From positions 62,001-126,000 of the forward strand of contig JAMQHL010000006.1 of assembly GCA_025993795.1 (NCBI GenBank): 64,000 nt of DNA. The letters are read 5' to 3'. Origin of the DNA: Planctomycetota bacterium. GTDB lineage: Bacteria > Planctomycetota > UBA8742 > UBA2392. A program made the position numbers and the translations under genes. This document shows positions 1 through 8,623 of this stretch, piece by piece; within the stretch, counting starts at the first letter, position 1; the number at the start of each line of letters is the position of its first letter. Below the pieces are notes generated by a model. It saw only the letters and a program-made list of their open reading frames with translations, made no database searches and was not told the DNA's origin.

Positions 1-1
1 C

Positions 2-2836
2 CTGCCCGGGGATCGGACCGTTGTGGTACGGGCCTACCGCGGCCCGCGTGCGCCGGAGCACTGCAGCGAGTTCCACATTGTGTTGCAGAATGACTGGAGC
101 TTCCGACAGGAGTGCGCGCCTGAAGACCTTGAGCTTGAACCGGGTGAATCACCGGCAAGCCTGCTGTGGTACGTGGACCATGAACCCGAAGACGGCGGTT
201 TCAGTGAGCCTTCCGACGCCGATGCGGAGATAGAAGGCTGGCACGAGCCGACGGGTGCCATCCTGGTACAACCCCGTGTCAGTGGTCGCGAAATCAATCT
301 GGGCGACGTCGTCCTTACCCTGGATTCGATGTTCCCCAACTCGTTCATCGTGGTCGGCCGGCTCGTTCACTCGTCCGGGCGCACGCTGTGCAACACCGGC
401 AATCATGCCCTGACCACCAGCGACACAGCAGGGGAGTATTCGGACTGGCTGTCGATCGGCACCGATGAACACGGCCGCTTCCTGGCGGTCCTTTACGCAT
501 CGAATGAAGGGGCTCTTTTCGACATTGCCACTCTGGTCTGGACGCTGGTGCTGCGCGCGGACTGGGACTCTTTGGAGGGCAGGGTTCAGCTGCCACAGCC
601 AAGGATCGCCGGGCGCCTCTTGGACTTCGGCGACATTTCGCTGAGGGGATCTCTGCTTGACGTGACGGTCGAGATGGACCCCGCGCCCAAGCTTGAGCTG
701 CGTGCCGACGGCACGCTGGCAATAGACGAGCGCGGTAACTACGACGGCGAGAGCCCGAGCCTTTACCTCCTTTGTGGCTCACTGGAGTTGTACGAGGCTG
801 TTCCGCCATCACCCCACAAGGTAACCATGTGGGTGCCGGAGGGCCGCTACCACTGGCGCATTTATGAATTCAGCGACGAACTGGTTTACCTGCCCGCAAG
901 CGGCATGCTGGACGTTCCCGACAATGCCGTGACTTCACTGCGGGTAAGCCTCAAGGTCGCAGCCACCGTGCCGGTCCGGGTGCTGTTGCCTGACGGTACA
1001 CCTGCCACCGAAGCCTGGCTGGAGTGGGCATTCGTAATGCCCGGCGCCGATGAATACTCAGGCAACTTGTCAGGGCCGCAATTTCGCGTGCCCGTCATTG
1101 AGAGCAGCGAAACCACGGTCACCGCATATCTTGATGGCTATTCGGGGGCCACCGGCAAGACAAAGCCGGGAGATACCGAACTGGTGTTGCAGGTTGAAGA
1201 AAAGGCCCCGCCTGATACCGGCATCGAGGTCAGGTTGCCAGCGCGACCGCAAGGTGTGCAGCCGGATGGTGCTTTCCGGTTGCGGTTGTGGATCAAAGGA
1301 GGAGTCGGCCAGTCGGACCAATGGGTGAACCTGCTGGTCGAAGGCCCGGGCGTGCTGCGAATTGCGACCAAGCCGGGAGCGGCAACGGTGCAATTGAATG
1401 GCGGGTGCGACTGGGGTTACCCGGCAATCATCAGTGGGCCGGTTGCATGCACTGTGAGGGAAGGCGAGTTCACCGTGGTTGAGCTGCCGGCGATCCTGCC
1501 GCCACCCTGGGCAATCAGGGCCGAGAAGTTGCACTGCACCGTTCGTGCAGGCGAGCAACCTGTCGAGATCGACGCGGAGTTCCTTGGTGCCGATGGTACG
1601 GACTTTGGCGATGCCAGCTACTCTGACGGCATGGACACCGAGTGCGGGGCGTTGCCCGCGCATTTACAGGATGGCGACCAGAAAATCGCGGTTCAGGTCT
1701 CGCCACCGACTGCCGAGGCACGCAGCGCGAAGCTGTTGCTCGAGTTGCCGCCACGCATCGAAGTGCGCGTCAAGCGCCGGGGCGTCGAGGTGACTAACTT
1801 CCGGGCCGAGGTGTGGGGACAAGGCGACGGCATGAAACGCATCTCGCAGTGCGCGGGCAGCACGGGCACGGGCGCGGTAAGCTTGTGGTTTCCGCCGGGC
1901 AAGGCCACCCTGACCGTGGAACTGGAGAATTTCGGTCATACGCAAGAAGTGATTGTCAGGCGCGGTGAAGTCACGCGTGTAGACGTCGATCTCGGCCACG
2001 TGCGCGTTGAATTCGTGAACCCGGCTGAAGGAGAGGGCGGTACACAGGACTTGCCCCGACTGCGCATTTTCACAATTCGCGACGACGGCACGCTGGACCC
2101 CGAGATGTACGACACGATCTGGGGCCCCGAAGTCAGAATGCTGCCACCTTCACGCTACCGCATGATCCCGCCTGCCAGCGCCGGTGCAGCCAGCGCGTTC
2201 GACGTTGACTTAAGAGAAGGCGGCGACCGGGTCGTCGTGCTGCCCGCCGTGAACACTGAGTTGGTCAGCGTGCGCCTGAACTTCCCGATGGAGTTTGCGG
2301 ACGCGCCGAACCATTACCTGGAGTTACAGATCCTGCCGCTGACCGACCCGGAACAGCTTCGCATGTCCCCGGAGTTCGCAGACCAGGGAGATTGGCTCGA
2401 ATCGCGGTTCGTGCCGAACGGCTTGCTGGTTCAGGGAGTGCCCAAGGGCGTTGAGGTCTGCCTGATCGGGTACTTCACCAGCTATGAGGGAGAGAATGAA
2501 CGAGGGCTGATTCTGAAACCGATTCGCTTACGCGTTCAGCAGGACGGCGAGACCGTGGCCGCCGAATGGAAGAAAGCAGTCAGACTGCACGAAGAGTGGC
2601 AATGGCTGGATGTTCGGTATCTGTCCCTGATCGAGGGCTGCGCACTGCCCTTCTATGACGGCGCTGCCGGCGCGCTGCCCGGAACCCACGAAGTTGGCTT
2701 CTATGCAAACGACAAACTGGTGCATCGTGAGTGGGTGACTTTCGGTGGCGATGGCGAGATGTGTATTTCGGCAGGCCTCAGGGCAGCATTGGTAGAGAAG
2801 GAATTGGTTGAGGCCGAAGTACCGGACGAAGATTAG
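2..2836 (+). CDS. Large beta-rich hypothetical protein, carboxypeptidase-regulatory-like (5' partial)
   Basis: The frame is open from the first bases of the window, so the true start lies upstream and at least 944 residues are visible. The protein is made of repeated beta-rich stretches with alternating hydrophobic residues and many Gly/Asp/Pro turns, of the kind found in carboxypeptidase-regulatory-like and other Ig-fold modules (for example VPVRVLLPDGTPATEAWLEW and IEVRVKRRGVEVTNFRAEVW). No membrane segment or catalytic motif is visible in the part seen. Similar modules occur in the two anchored proteins near 50-53.7 kb. A role as an envelope or secreted structural protein is inferred from this composition only. 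The stop is followed by a 198-base gap that holds the next gene's promoter. Confidence 0.7.
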   Translation: MPGDRTVVVRAYRGPRAPEHCSEFHIVLQNDWSFRQECAPEDLELEPGESPASLLWYVDHEPEDGGFSEPSDADAEIEGWHEPTGAILVQPRVSGREINLGDVVLTLDSMFPNSFIVVGRLVHSSGRTLCNTGNHALTTSDTAGEYSDWLSIGTDEHGRFLAVLYASNEGALFDIATLVWTLVLRADWDSLEGRVQLPQPRIAGRLLDFGDISLRGSLLDVTVEMDPAPKLELRADGTLAIDERGNYDGESPSLYLLCGSLELYEAVPPSPHKVTMWVPEGRYHWRIYEFSDELVYLPASGMLDVPDNAVTSLRVSLKVAATVPVRVLLPDGTPATEAWLEWAFVMPGADEYSGNLSGPQFRVPVIESSETTVTAYLDGYSGATGKTKPGDTELVLQVEEKAPPDTGIEVRLPARPQGVQPDGAFRLRLWIKGGVGQSDQWVNLLVEGPGVLRIATKPGAATVQLNGGCDWGYPAIISGPVACTVREGEFTVVELPAILPPPWAIRAEKLHCTVRAGEQPVEIDAEFLGADGTDFGDASYSDGMDTECGALPAHLQDGDQKIAVQVSPPTAEARSAKLLLELPPRIEVRVKRRGVEVTNFRAEVWGQGDGMKRISQCAGSTGTGAVSLWFPPGKATLTVELENFGHTQEVIVRRGEVTRVDVDLGHVRVEFVNPAEGEGGTQDLPRLRIFTIRDDGTLDPEMYDTIWGPEVRMLPPSRYRMIPPASAGAASAFDVDLREGGDRVVVLPAVNTELVSVRLNFPMEFADAPNHYLELQILPLTDPEQLRMSPEFADQGDWLESRFVPNGLLVQGVPKGVEVCLIGYFTSYEGENERGLILKPIRLRVQQDGETVAAEWKKAVRLHEEWQWLDVRYLSLIEGCALPFYDGAAGALPGTHEVGFYANDKLVHREWVTFGGDGEMCISAGLRAALVEKELVEAEVPDED

Positions 2837-2842
2837 CGGCCT

Positions 2843-2965
2843 GTGCAAAGTATTGATTCACAATAGCTTATGCGTTCTCTGGCGATGCCTGCCGCGCCCG
2901 GCGCGTTTCCTGCGGCGGGCGTGGCCGTCACGCCCAAGTCACGGCCCGTGCAAACCTTGTGCAAA
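2843..2965. repeat. Three GTGCAAA motifs upstream of the HEAT-repeat gene
   Basis: GTGCAAA occurs at 2843-2849, 2949-2955 and 2959-2965. The last two are 10 bases apart, about one helical turn, and lie just upstream of and touching the -35 region. The sequence AACCTT-GTGCA-AAGGTT (2953-2969) is also a perfect 6-bp inverted repeat overlapping the -35 hexamer. The placement suggests an operator, but no cognate regulator can be named. Confidence 0.4.
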
Positions 2966-2967
2966 GG

Positions 2968-2995
2968 TTGACAGGCATTTGCGCCCCGCTAGATT
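2968..2995 (+). promoter_or_regulatory. Sigma70-type promoter TTGACA-N16-TAGATT
   Basis: A perfect -35 hexamer TTGACA (2968-2973) is followed by a 16-base spacer and TAGATT (2990-2995). The predicted start of transcription is near 3003, giving a leader of about 32 bases that contains a strong ribosome binding site GAAGGAG (3019-3025), 9 bases before the ATG at 3035. Confidence 0.6.
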
Positions 2996-3034
2996 GGCTT
3001 GTCTTCAAGCACCCCCCTGAAGGAGTTTCACAAG

Positions 3035-5617
3035 ATGCTGCTACGCATTGTGCGTGCGTCTTTCGCTATCGCGTTCGCTTTCGTGTTGAGCCTCAGCTAC
3101 AGCCAGCTTGGCCCGGTGCACCACACCGTGGCCGCGCAGGACGCTGTCGGCACCGTCAAGGACGGCATTCGCGAGTACAAGCGCGGAAACTGGGAAAAGG
3201 CAATCCGTGAGTTCGACAAGGCGCTCGCGGGCCGCCCCACCGACGAAGAAGCGCGCAAGATTCGCGACGAGGTGGGCCTTGAGCTCGCCCGCGACTTCAT
3301 CGACGCCAACTTCAAGGACGCCAGCCTGACCGGGCGCTACAGCCGTTTCGGCAAGTGGTTGCTGGCCGGCCGCGCGCAGACCGACCCGCAGGGTCGCAGC
3401 AACGACGCCGAGGCGATCAAGCAGTATGTGGACGCGTACATGAGCGACCGCGACGTCGCCCGCAAGCTGCTGCGCGGACAAAGCATTCGCGACAGCTACG
3501 GCGACTTCATTGTTCCGTACCTGCAGGCACGCTACATGCACAACGAAAGCGCTGACTCGCGCTATGAGGCGCGCACGCTGCTGCGTACCGTTGGCGCGCA
3601 GGCCGTCAATGCGCTGGTCCAGGTGATGTACAGCGCCGAGAAGTACGATCGCCAGACCGCCGCGCTGGCACTGGGAGACATCGGCGACGCTCGCGCGCTG
3701 CCGGTGCTTGCCAAGCACTTCCAGGCCAAGGAAGAAGACACCGAAGTGCGCGAAGCATGCCGCGCAGCCATTGAGTGGATTCGCGCCGCATCGCCCGAGA
3801 AAGACACCAAGGTCAACGACGCCAAGGACCTGTATTTCCTGCAGGCCGAAGGCTACTACCGCAACAACGCCGCCGGACGCTTCTGGCGTAACCGCCTTGT
3901 CGGCAGCACCTACCAGGGCAACCTGCCCGTCGCGCTGTACAGCCACGACCGCCGCTACACGGCCTGGAAGTGGATCCCCGGCAAGGAACTCGCCGGCGAA
4001 GGCGACAGTATGCTGACCCCGCAGGACGTGCCGCTGTGGGCATTCGCAGACGTCGTCGCCGAAGAAGCCGCACTGGAAGCCATTGACCTTGGCATCAAGT
4101 ACGCCGGCGGAGACGCCAACAACAACAACTGGGTGCGCGACGCAGAAGCGCTGCTCGCCTGCATTCACATGCACATGTACACCGAGGGTCGTGGCCGCTA
4201 CTTCCTGGGCGACGACACCGAGCGCGCGTTCATCACCGAGTTGCTTGGCGAGCGCGGCTTTGTGCCCAACCTGCACGGCTTCGGCCTCAGCGCGTCAGCA
4301 GGCAGCGCGGTGCTTTACCGCGCCCTTGAGCGCAGCCTGGCCGACGGTTACCCGCATGTGGCCATCGCGCTGTGCGACGCCATCGCCGACCTGAACGACA
4401 AGGCCGCCATCGGCACCAGTGCCGCAGCACCGCTGGTACGTGCACTGGCCGACCCGGACAAGAACATCCGCTATGCAGCAGCGCGCAGCCTGATCCGCCT
4501 TGGCGCCGAGAAGGACTTCGGCAACAACGCACTGGTTGAAGCCGAAGCACGCAAGAACCTGCAGGAAGTCGCGGCCCGCACCGTGCTGGTGATCATGGAA
4601 GACGAGGCGCTGCGCAACCGCTTTCTGTCAGAGCTGACCAGCCTTGGCTACGCCGCAGTCGGCGCGCGCACGCTGGAAGAAGGCGCGGACCTTGCAACCC
4701 AGGGCACGCCCTGGGACGCGATCATCCTTGAGGGCAACCTCGCGATGGGCGCGGTGTTCGTGTTCGAAATGCCCAACATCGCCGGTGCAGCCAATCGCGC
4801 CGAAAAAGCCGAGCCGATTTACCACCTGCTGGCCAACGACATTCGCACGCAGGGTGTGCCGGTGCTGGTTGCGGTACCAGAGTCAGAGCTCGACAGTCGC
4901 AAGGGCGACCTTGCGGCTCTTAATCTGGATGACACCCGCTACGTGACTTACAAAGCGGAAGCCGAGTATACCGTCAACACCAGCGGGCTGGGCCAGTCCC
5001 TCGACGCCGCCTGGGGTGCCGACGAAAACGTCGAGGCCGCCAAGGGCAAGACCAACGACACTGTGGTCGCAATGGCCTGGGCGATCTCGCTGCTCAACCC
5101 GGCGACCACCAAGTTCAACGTGCAGAGCCTGCTTGAGGCACTGTCGGGAGGCTTGCGACTGGACGGCCGCTCATGGGCTGCCCGCGAAGCGATCTGCAAG
5201 GCAATCGAAGTGCTGGTCGCCGACGGCAAGCGAACCGGCGCTGCCTGGGTACGTGCCAACCTGGTACCCAACCTGCTCGACACCGTGAACAGCACCGAAG
5301 CAGTGGACCGCCCGCGCGTGAAGGCCAGCGCGGCCCGCGCACTCGGCGCCACCTACGGCACGCACCGCGGCGCCTGGGACGAGGACGGATTCAACGGCCT
5401 CAAGGGCCTCGTGCGGCTTGAGTACAACCTGGCCGAGACGGACGACGAGGCGCAGCGCACCAAGTTGATTCTGGAAGTGTTCGACGCACGCAACGCAGCC
5501 GGAGAAGCACTTGGCCGCTCGCCGACCACGGCCCAGCAGCGCTCGACCATCAAGCGCGAGCAGGCAGTCAACCCGCATACCCCACACCCGCCGACACGTA
5601 CTGCAAGCGGTGGATAG
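3035..5617 (+). CDS. Secreted TPR/HEAT-repeat protein with an embedded receiver-like domain
   Basis: This 860-residue protein starts at the ATG 3035, chosen because GAAGGAG sits 9 bases upstream and because a Sec-type signal peptide follows (hydrophobic run at about 7-22, small residues before AAQD). A TPR-like unit follows (YKRGNWEKAIREFDKAL). HEAT-type helical pairs are visible near residues 185-245 and 465-492 and again towards the C-terminus (RVKASAARALGATYG). Between them, residues about 513-650 resemble a response-regulator receiver: TVLVIMEDEALRNRFLSEL at the beta1 acidic pocket, DAIILEGNLAMG where the phospho-acceptor strand should be, and a late Lys (YVTYKAEAE). The acceptor Asp position reads Glu, so it is probably a non-phosphorylated protein-interaction fold. 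Function unknown; a periplasmic scaffold is inferred. Confidence 0.8.
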   Translation: MLLRIVRASFAIAFAFVLSLSYSQLGPVHHTVAAQDAVGTVKDGIREYKRGNWEKAIREFDKALAGRPTDEEARKIRDEVGLELARDFIDANFKDASLTGRYSRFGKWLLAGRAQTDPQGRSNDAEAIKQYVDAYMSDRDVARKLLRGQSIRDSYGDFIVPYLQARYMHNESADSRYEARTLLRTVGAQAVNALVQVMYSAEKYDRQTAALALGDIGDARALPVLAKHFQAKEEDTEVREACRAAIEWIRAASPEKDTKVNDAKDLYFLQAEGYYRNNAAGRFWRNRLVGSTYQGNLPVALYSHDRRYTAWKWIPGKELAGEGDSMLTPQDVPLWAFADVVAEEAALEAIDLGIKYAGGDANNNNWVRDAEALLACIHMHMYTEGRGRYFLGDDTERAFITELLGERGFVPNLHGFGLSASAGSAVLYRALERSLADGYPHVAIALCDAIADLNDKAAIGTSAAAPLVRALADPDKNIRYAAARSLIRLGAEKDFGNNALVEAEARKNLQEVAARTVLVIMEDEALRNRFLSELTSLGYAAVGARTLEEGADLATQGTPWDAIILEGNLAMGAVFVFEMPNIAGAANRAEKAEPIYHLLANDIRTQGVPVLVAVPESELDSRKGDLAALNLDDTRYVTYKAEAEYTVNTSGLGQSLDAAWGADENVEAAKGKTNDTVVAMAWAISLLNPATTKFNVQSLLEALSGGLRLDGRSWAAREAICKAIEVLVADGKRTGAAWVRANLVPNLLDTVNSTEAVDRPRVKASAARALGATYGTHRGAWDEDGFNGLKGLVRLEYNLAETDDEAQRTKLILEVFDARNAAGEALGRSPTTAQQRSTIKREQAVNPHTPHPPTRTASGG

Positions 5618-5641
5618 TCTTTGCCTTGCCTCACCCAGAAA

Positions 5642-5673
5642 CGGGCGCCCCATGGGGCGCCCGCTTTCGTTTT
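5642..5673 (+). terminator. Rho-independent terminator
   Basis: A perfect 10-bp stem CGGGCGCCCC-AT-GGGGCGCCCG (5642-5663) is followed by CTTTCGTTTT. It lies 24 bases after the HEAT-repeat gene and closes that transcription unit. Confidence 0.85.
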
Positions 5674-5812
5674 CCGGGCTTGAGTATGTTCATGGTGGGT
5701 CTGCAGTGATGCGTCGGCATTTGCGATCGACGTTCTGCGATTGCAGCCGTCGGTGAACTCCGTGGCTGCTGTGCGCGACTTGCCTTGCGCTGCATACTAA
5801 CAGCGAGCTTGC

Positions 5813-7384
5813 TCAGACCACTTCGCGGCGCCGCTTGGATTCCAGTACTTCAGCTGGCGGCAGCTCGACCGTAAAGCGCGCGCCGCCCAGCGTTACGCCA
5901 TCCTCGACGCGGATGCTGCCGCCGTGGTTGTCGATGATTGTGTGCACGATCGCCAAACCAAGGCCGGTGCCCTTGCCAGGTTCTTTCGTGGTGAAGAACG
6001 GGTCGAAGATGCGCTCGCGCATGTCTTCGGGCACGCCGGTGCCGCTGTCCTCAATGCTGAAAAACACGCCGCGCTTCTCGGACGGCCCGATCGTTACGCG
6101 CACAGCACCGCCGTCGGGGCTGGCATCTGATGCGTTGATCAGCAGGTTCATCAGAACCTGGCCGATCTCTTCTTCGTTGCCGAAAAGCGGCGGCAGGTCC
6201 TGGCGAATGTCTTCCTCAAGCCGGATCTCCTTCTGATCCAAACGGTGCTTGACCAGCGGCAGCGCGCGCCGAAACGCCGACTCGGCGTCGAAGCGCTCGG
6301 GCTTCATGTCGCGGCGGCGCGAGAAGTCGAGAATCTGCTTCATCAGGTGCTCAATGCGCTGCAGGCCTTCCTCGATTAATCCAAGGTAGTCGCTGCTTCG
6401 CTCATCAAGCCCCTCGCGCTTGCGCAGGCGCCGCGCAGCATTCAGCATGCCGCTGAGCGGGTTGTTCACTTCATGGGCCAAGCCGGCGGCAAGTGTGCCA
6501 GTGGCGGCCAGCCGCTGCGCGATCACGAGGCTCTGCTGTTGTTTCTGGATGGTGCGAGTGGCGTCTTTCACCTTGCCCTCAAGGTCGCCCTGGTAGGCCT
6601 TGAGTTCAGTGAACATCGCGTTGAAGGCGGTCACCAGCGTTTCGATGTCGCCGCCGCCGCCCTTGAAGCCTTTGATCTCAAGGCCTTCAACACCCTTCAC
6701 GATGCGCTTGCTGTCTTCCAGCACGTTGCCAAGCGGCGCCAGCACAAATCGCCGCAGCGCGAACATCAACAGCACGAAGACTGCCAGCATCGCCAGGCCC
6801 AGCGTCGTGAACGCGGCAACCACCAGCGGCCCCAGCTCGGCGCTTTGCACCTTGGGCGGCTCTTCAAAGCGGATCGGCGGAAGTTTCACTTTCAGGCGCA
6901 GCACGTATTGCAGCGTTTCGCGCTTCGGGTCCGGCTGGTATGGGTGAAACAGCACGTCGCCAAGCAGCTCATGGCGCCGGGTTTCGAAGACGCGCTTGAT
7001 GACCACCACTTCCTCGGCAGTCGGCTCGGCCATGCTGCCCTGCGGCTTGATCACGGTCATGCGCGGGTTGCCGCGTTCGTCCAGTTCAATGATCGCGGTT
7101 TCATCAATGCCGTTCAGGTCATCGCGCAGGCCGTTGGCGATCTCGGTGGCGGGGCTGCGCAGCAGCGGCTCAAGCTGCGCAATCACGATCCGTTCAACGG
7201 CGCGTTCAGTCTGCGCCTGGTAACTGCGGCTGAGCTCTTCGAATATGCGTTTGTTCTCGACGGTCTGCTTCTCAGCGGTCTGGTCGAGGGTGCGGCTGGC
7301 CTCATAGGTTAGATACCCAAGCATCAGGCCAAGAAAGACCGTGGCCAGCAGAACACCCAGTGCGAGTTTGAGCCGAAGCGACAT
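5813..7384 (-). CDS. Membrane-bound sensor histidine kinase
   Basis: A 523-residue sensor kinase with TM1 at about 5-24, an extracytoplasmic sensor of about 160 residues, TM2 at about 186-208, a HAMP-like linker to about 270, a coiled coil, then the HisKA dimerisation helix GLAHEVNNPLSG with phospho-acceptor His304. The ATPase domain shows the N box (NLLINASDASPDGG), G1 (DSGTGVP), F box (FDPFFTTK) and G2 (GKGTGLGLAIV). This is the NtrB/AtoS-like family. No response regulator is adjacent, so it is an orphan kinase; the HTH-receiver protein at 14.6 kb is the only response regulator in the window. The start is the first ATG; no good ribosome site is visible. It is divergent from rsgA with a 109-base gap. 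Confidence 0.92.
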   Translation of the reverse strand: MSLRLKLALGVLLATVFLGLMLGYLTYEASRTLDQTAEKQTVENKRIFEELSRSYQAQTERAVERIVIAQLEPLLRSPATEIANGLRDDLNGIDETAIIELDERGNPRMTVIKPQGSMAEPTAEEVVVIKRVFETRRHELLGDVLFHPYQPDPKRETLQYVLRLKVKLPPIRFEEPPKVQSAELGPLVVAAFTTLGLAMLAVFVLLMFALRRFVLAPLGNVLEDSKRIVKGVEGLEIKGFKGGGGDIETLVTAFNAMFTELKAYQGDLEGKVKDATRTIQKQQQSLVIAQRLAATGTLAAGLAHEVNNPLSGMLNAARRLRKREGLDERSSDYLGLIEEGLQRIEHLMKQILDFSRRRDMKPERFDAESAFRRALPLVKHRLDQKEIRLEEDIRQDLPPLFGNEEEIGQVLMNLLINASDASPDGGAVRVTIGPSEKRGVFFSIEDSGTGVPEDMRERIFDPFFTTKEPGKGTGLGLAIVHTIIDNHGGSIRVEDGVTLGGARFTVELPPAEVLESKRRREVV

Positions 7385-7493
7385 TGCAGCGCATGGTAGC
7401 GCATGCCGGCGTTGTCGGCGAGGTCGTGACCCTGCATCGGCAACTGGTAATCCGCGCAGAAGGGTGCACTATCTAGGCGGAGACCGCGAATTC

Positions 7494-8417
7494 ATGACCA
7501 CATTGCAGGGCACGGTAGTACGCCTTCACGGGCATCACGCCTGGGTAAAAGTCGGCGAGGTCGAGTACATGTGCCCCGTGCGCGGCAAGTTCAAGCAGGG
7601 CAAGCGCAAGCAGCGCAGCCCGATCGCCGTCGGCGATGATGTCTCGTTCAGTCTCGTACAGGCCGGCGATCAGCCTGAAGGCCAGATCAGCGTGATTGGT
7701 GAGCGCCGCACTGAGCTGTACCGGTCGCACCCGCGCTTTCCGCGCCAGCGCCAGGTACTGGCCGCGAACATTGACCTGCTGGTGATCGTCATAGGCGCTG
7801 AGCGAATCGATGAGCAGTTGCTTACCGTTGATCGCCTGCTGATCAGTGCCTACAGCCAGGGCCTGACGCCGATGATCGTCGTGAACAAGATGGACTTGCG
7901 CCTGCCGGCGGAAGTACAGGCCGAGATGGCTGCGTACTCGCACTGTGAACTGTTCTACACCAGCGCCGAAACCGGGGCATTGGGCGAGCTGCCGGGGCGC
8001 TTCCACGGCAAGACCAGCGTGTTCGCCGGCCAGAGCGGCGTGGGCAAGAGCAGCCTGATGAACACCCTGCAACCGGGCCTGGGGTTGCGTGTCGGCGTGG
8101 TTGACCGCGAGGGCGAAGGCAAGCACACCACGACGCACGCCAGCCTGCTGCCGATGGCGGGCGGCCACGTGATCGACACGCCCGGCGTGCGCGACTTCGG
8201 GTTCTGGAACCTCGAGCTGCACGAAATCTCGCTGTACTACCCGGACTGGAAGGGGGCGCGCGAGCAATGCAAGTTCGCCACCTGCACGCACCGGCACGAG
8301 CCTCACTGCGGCGTGAAAGCCGCCGTGGAGAGCCACGAGCTGGAACAGGGGCGCTACCAGCGCTACCTGACGATTCTGCGCGAAACCTGGAACCAGCAAG
8401 AAAGCACCGGCTACTGA
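7494..8417 (+). CDS. rsgA: Ribosome small subunit-dependent GTPase A
   Basis: RsgA (YjeQ) is a GTPase that assists late 30S subunit maturation. This 307-residue copy has the family's circularly permuted G motifs in order G4-G1-G3: NKMD (131-134), GQSGVGKSS (179-187) and DTPG (228-231). An N-terminal OB fold precedes them and a C-terminal zinc knuckle follows, with Cys259, Cys264, His266 and Cys272. The ATG at 7494 was chosen because it begins MTTLQGTVVRL, the usual OB-fold start; the open frame extends upstream but gives no plausible protein. Length is typical for the family. It appears to be a single-gene unit. Confidence 0.96.
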   Translation: MTTLQGTVVRLHGHHAWVKVGEVEYMCPVRGKFKQGKRKQRSPIAVGDDVSFSLVQAGDQPEGQISVIGERRTELYRSHPRFPRQRQVLAANIDLLVIVIGAERIDEQLLTVDRLLISAYSQGLTPMIVVNKMDLRLPAEVQAEMAAYSHCELFYTSAETGALGELPGRFHGKTSVFAGQSGVGKSSLMNTLQPGLGLRVGVVDREGEGKHTTTHASLLPMAGGHVIDTPGVRDFGFWNLELHEISLYYPDWKGAREQCKFATCTHRHEPHCGVKAAVESHELEQGRYQRYLTILRETWNQQESTGY

Positions 8418-8623
8418 GCAGGAGCGCAGGTGTCTCGCTCGCAATGCCACGGCCGTCCCGACCGCGGCCAAGCCGCACGCCGTAGCCCGCGGCCCGTGCA
8501 GCCAGACGCTTGGCTCCCACGATGAAGCCGCTGTGCATTTTAGTCACGTTTTTTTGCAAACATGATACATGGATGCATACTACGCTAAACAGACGGAGCA
8601 TATCGGCAAGAACAGGAGGGCTT

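Noticed and set aside
3041-4276. A 411-codon open frame opposite the HEAT-repeat gene
   Set aside because: Antisense to a gene with a strong promoter, ribosome site and signal peptide; composition is Val/Ala/Gly-rich without motifs.
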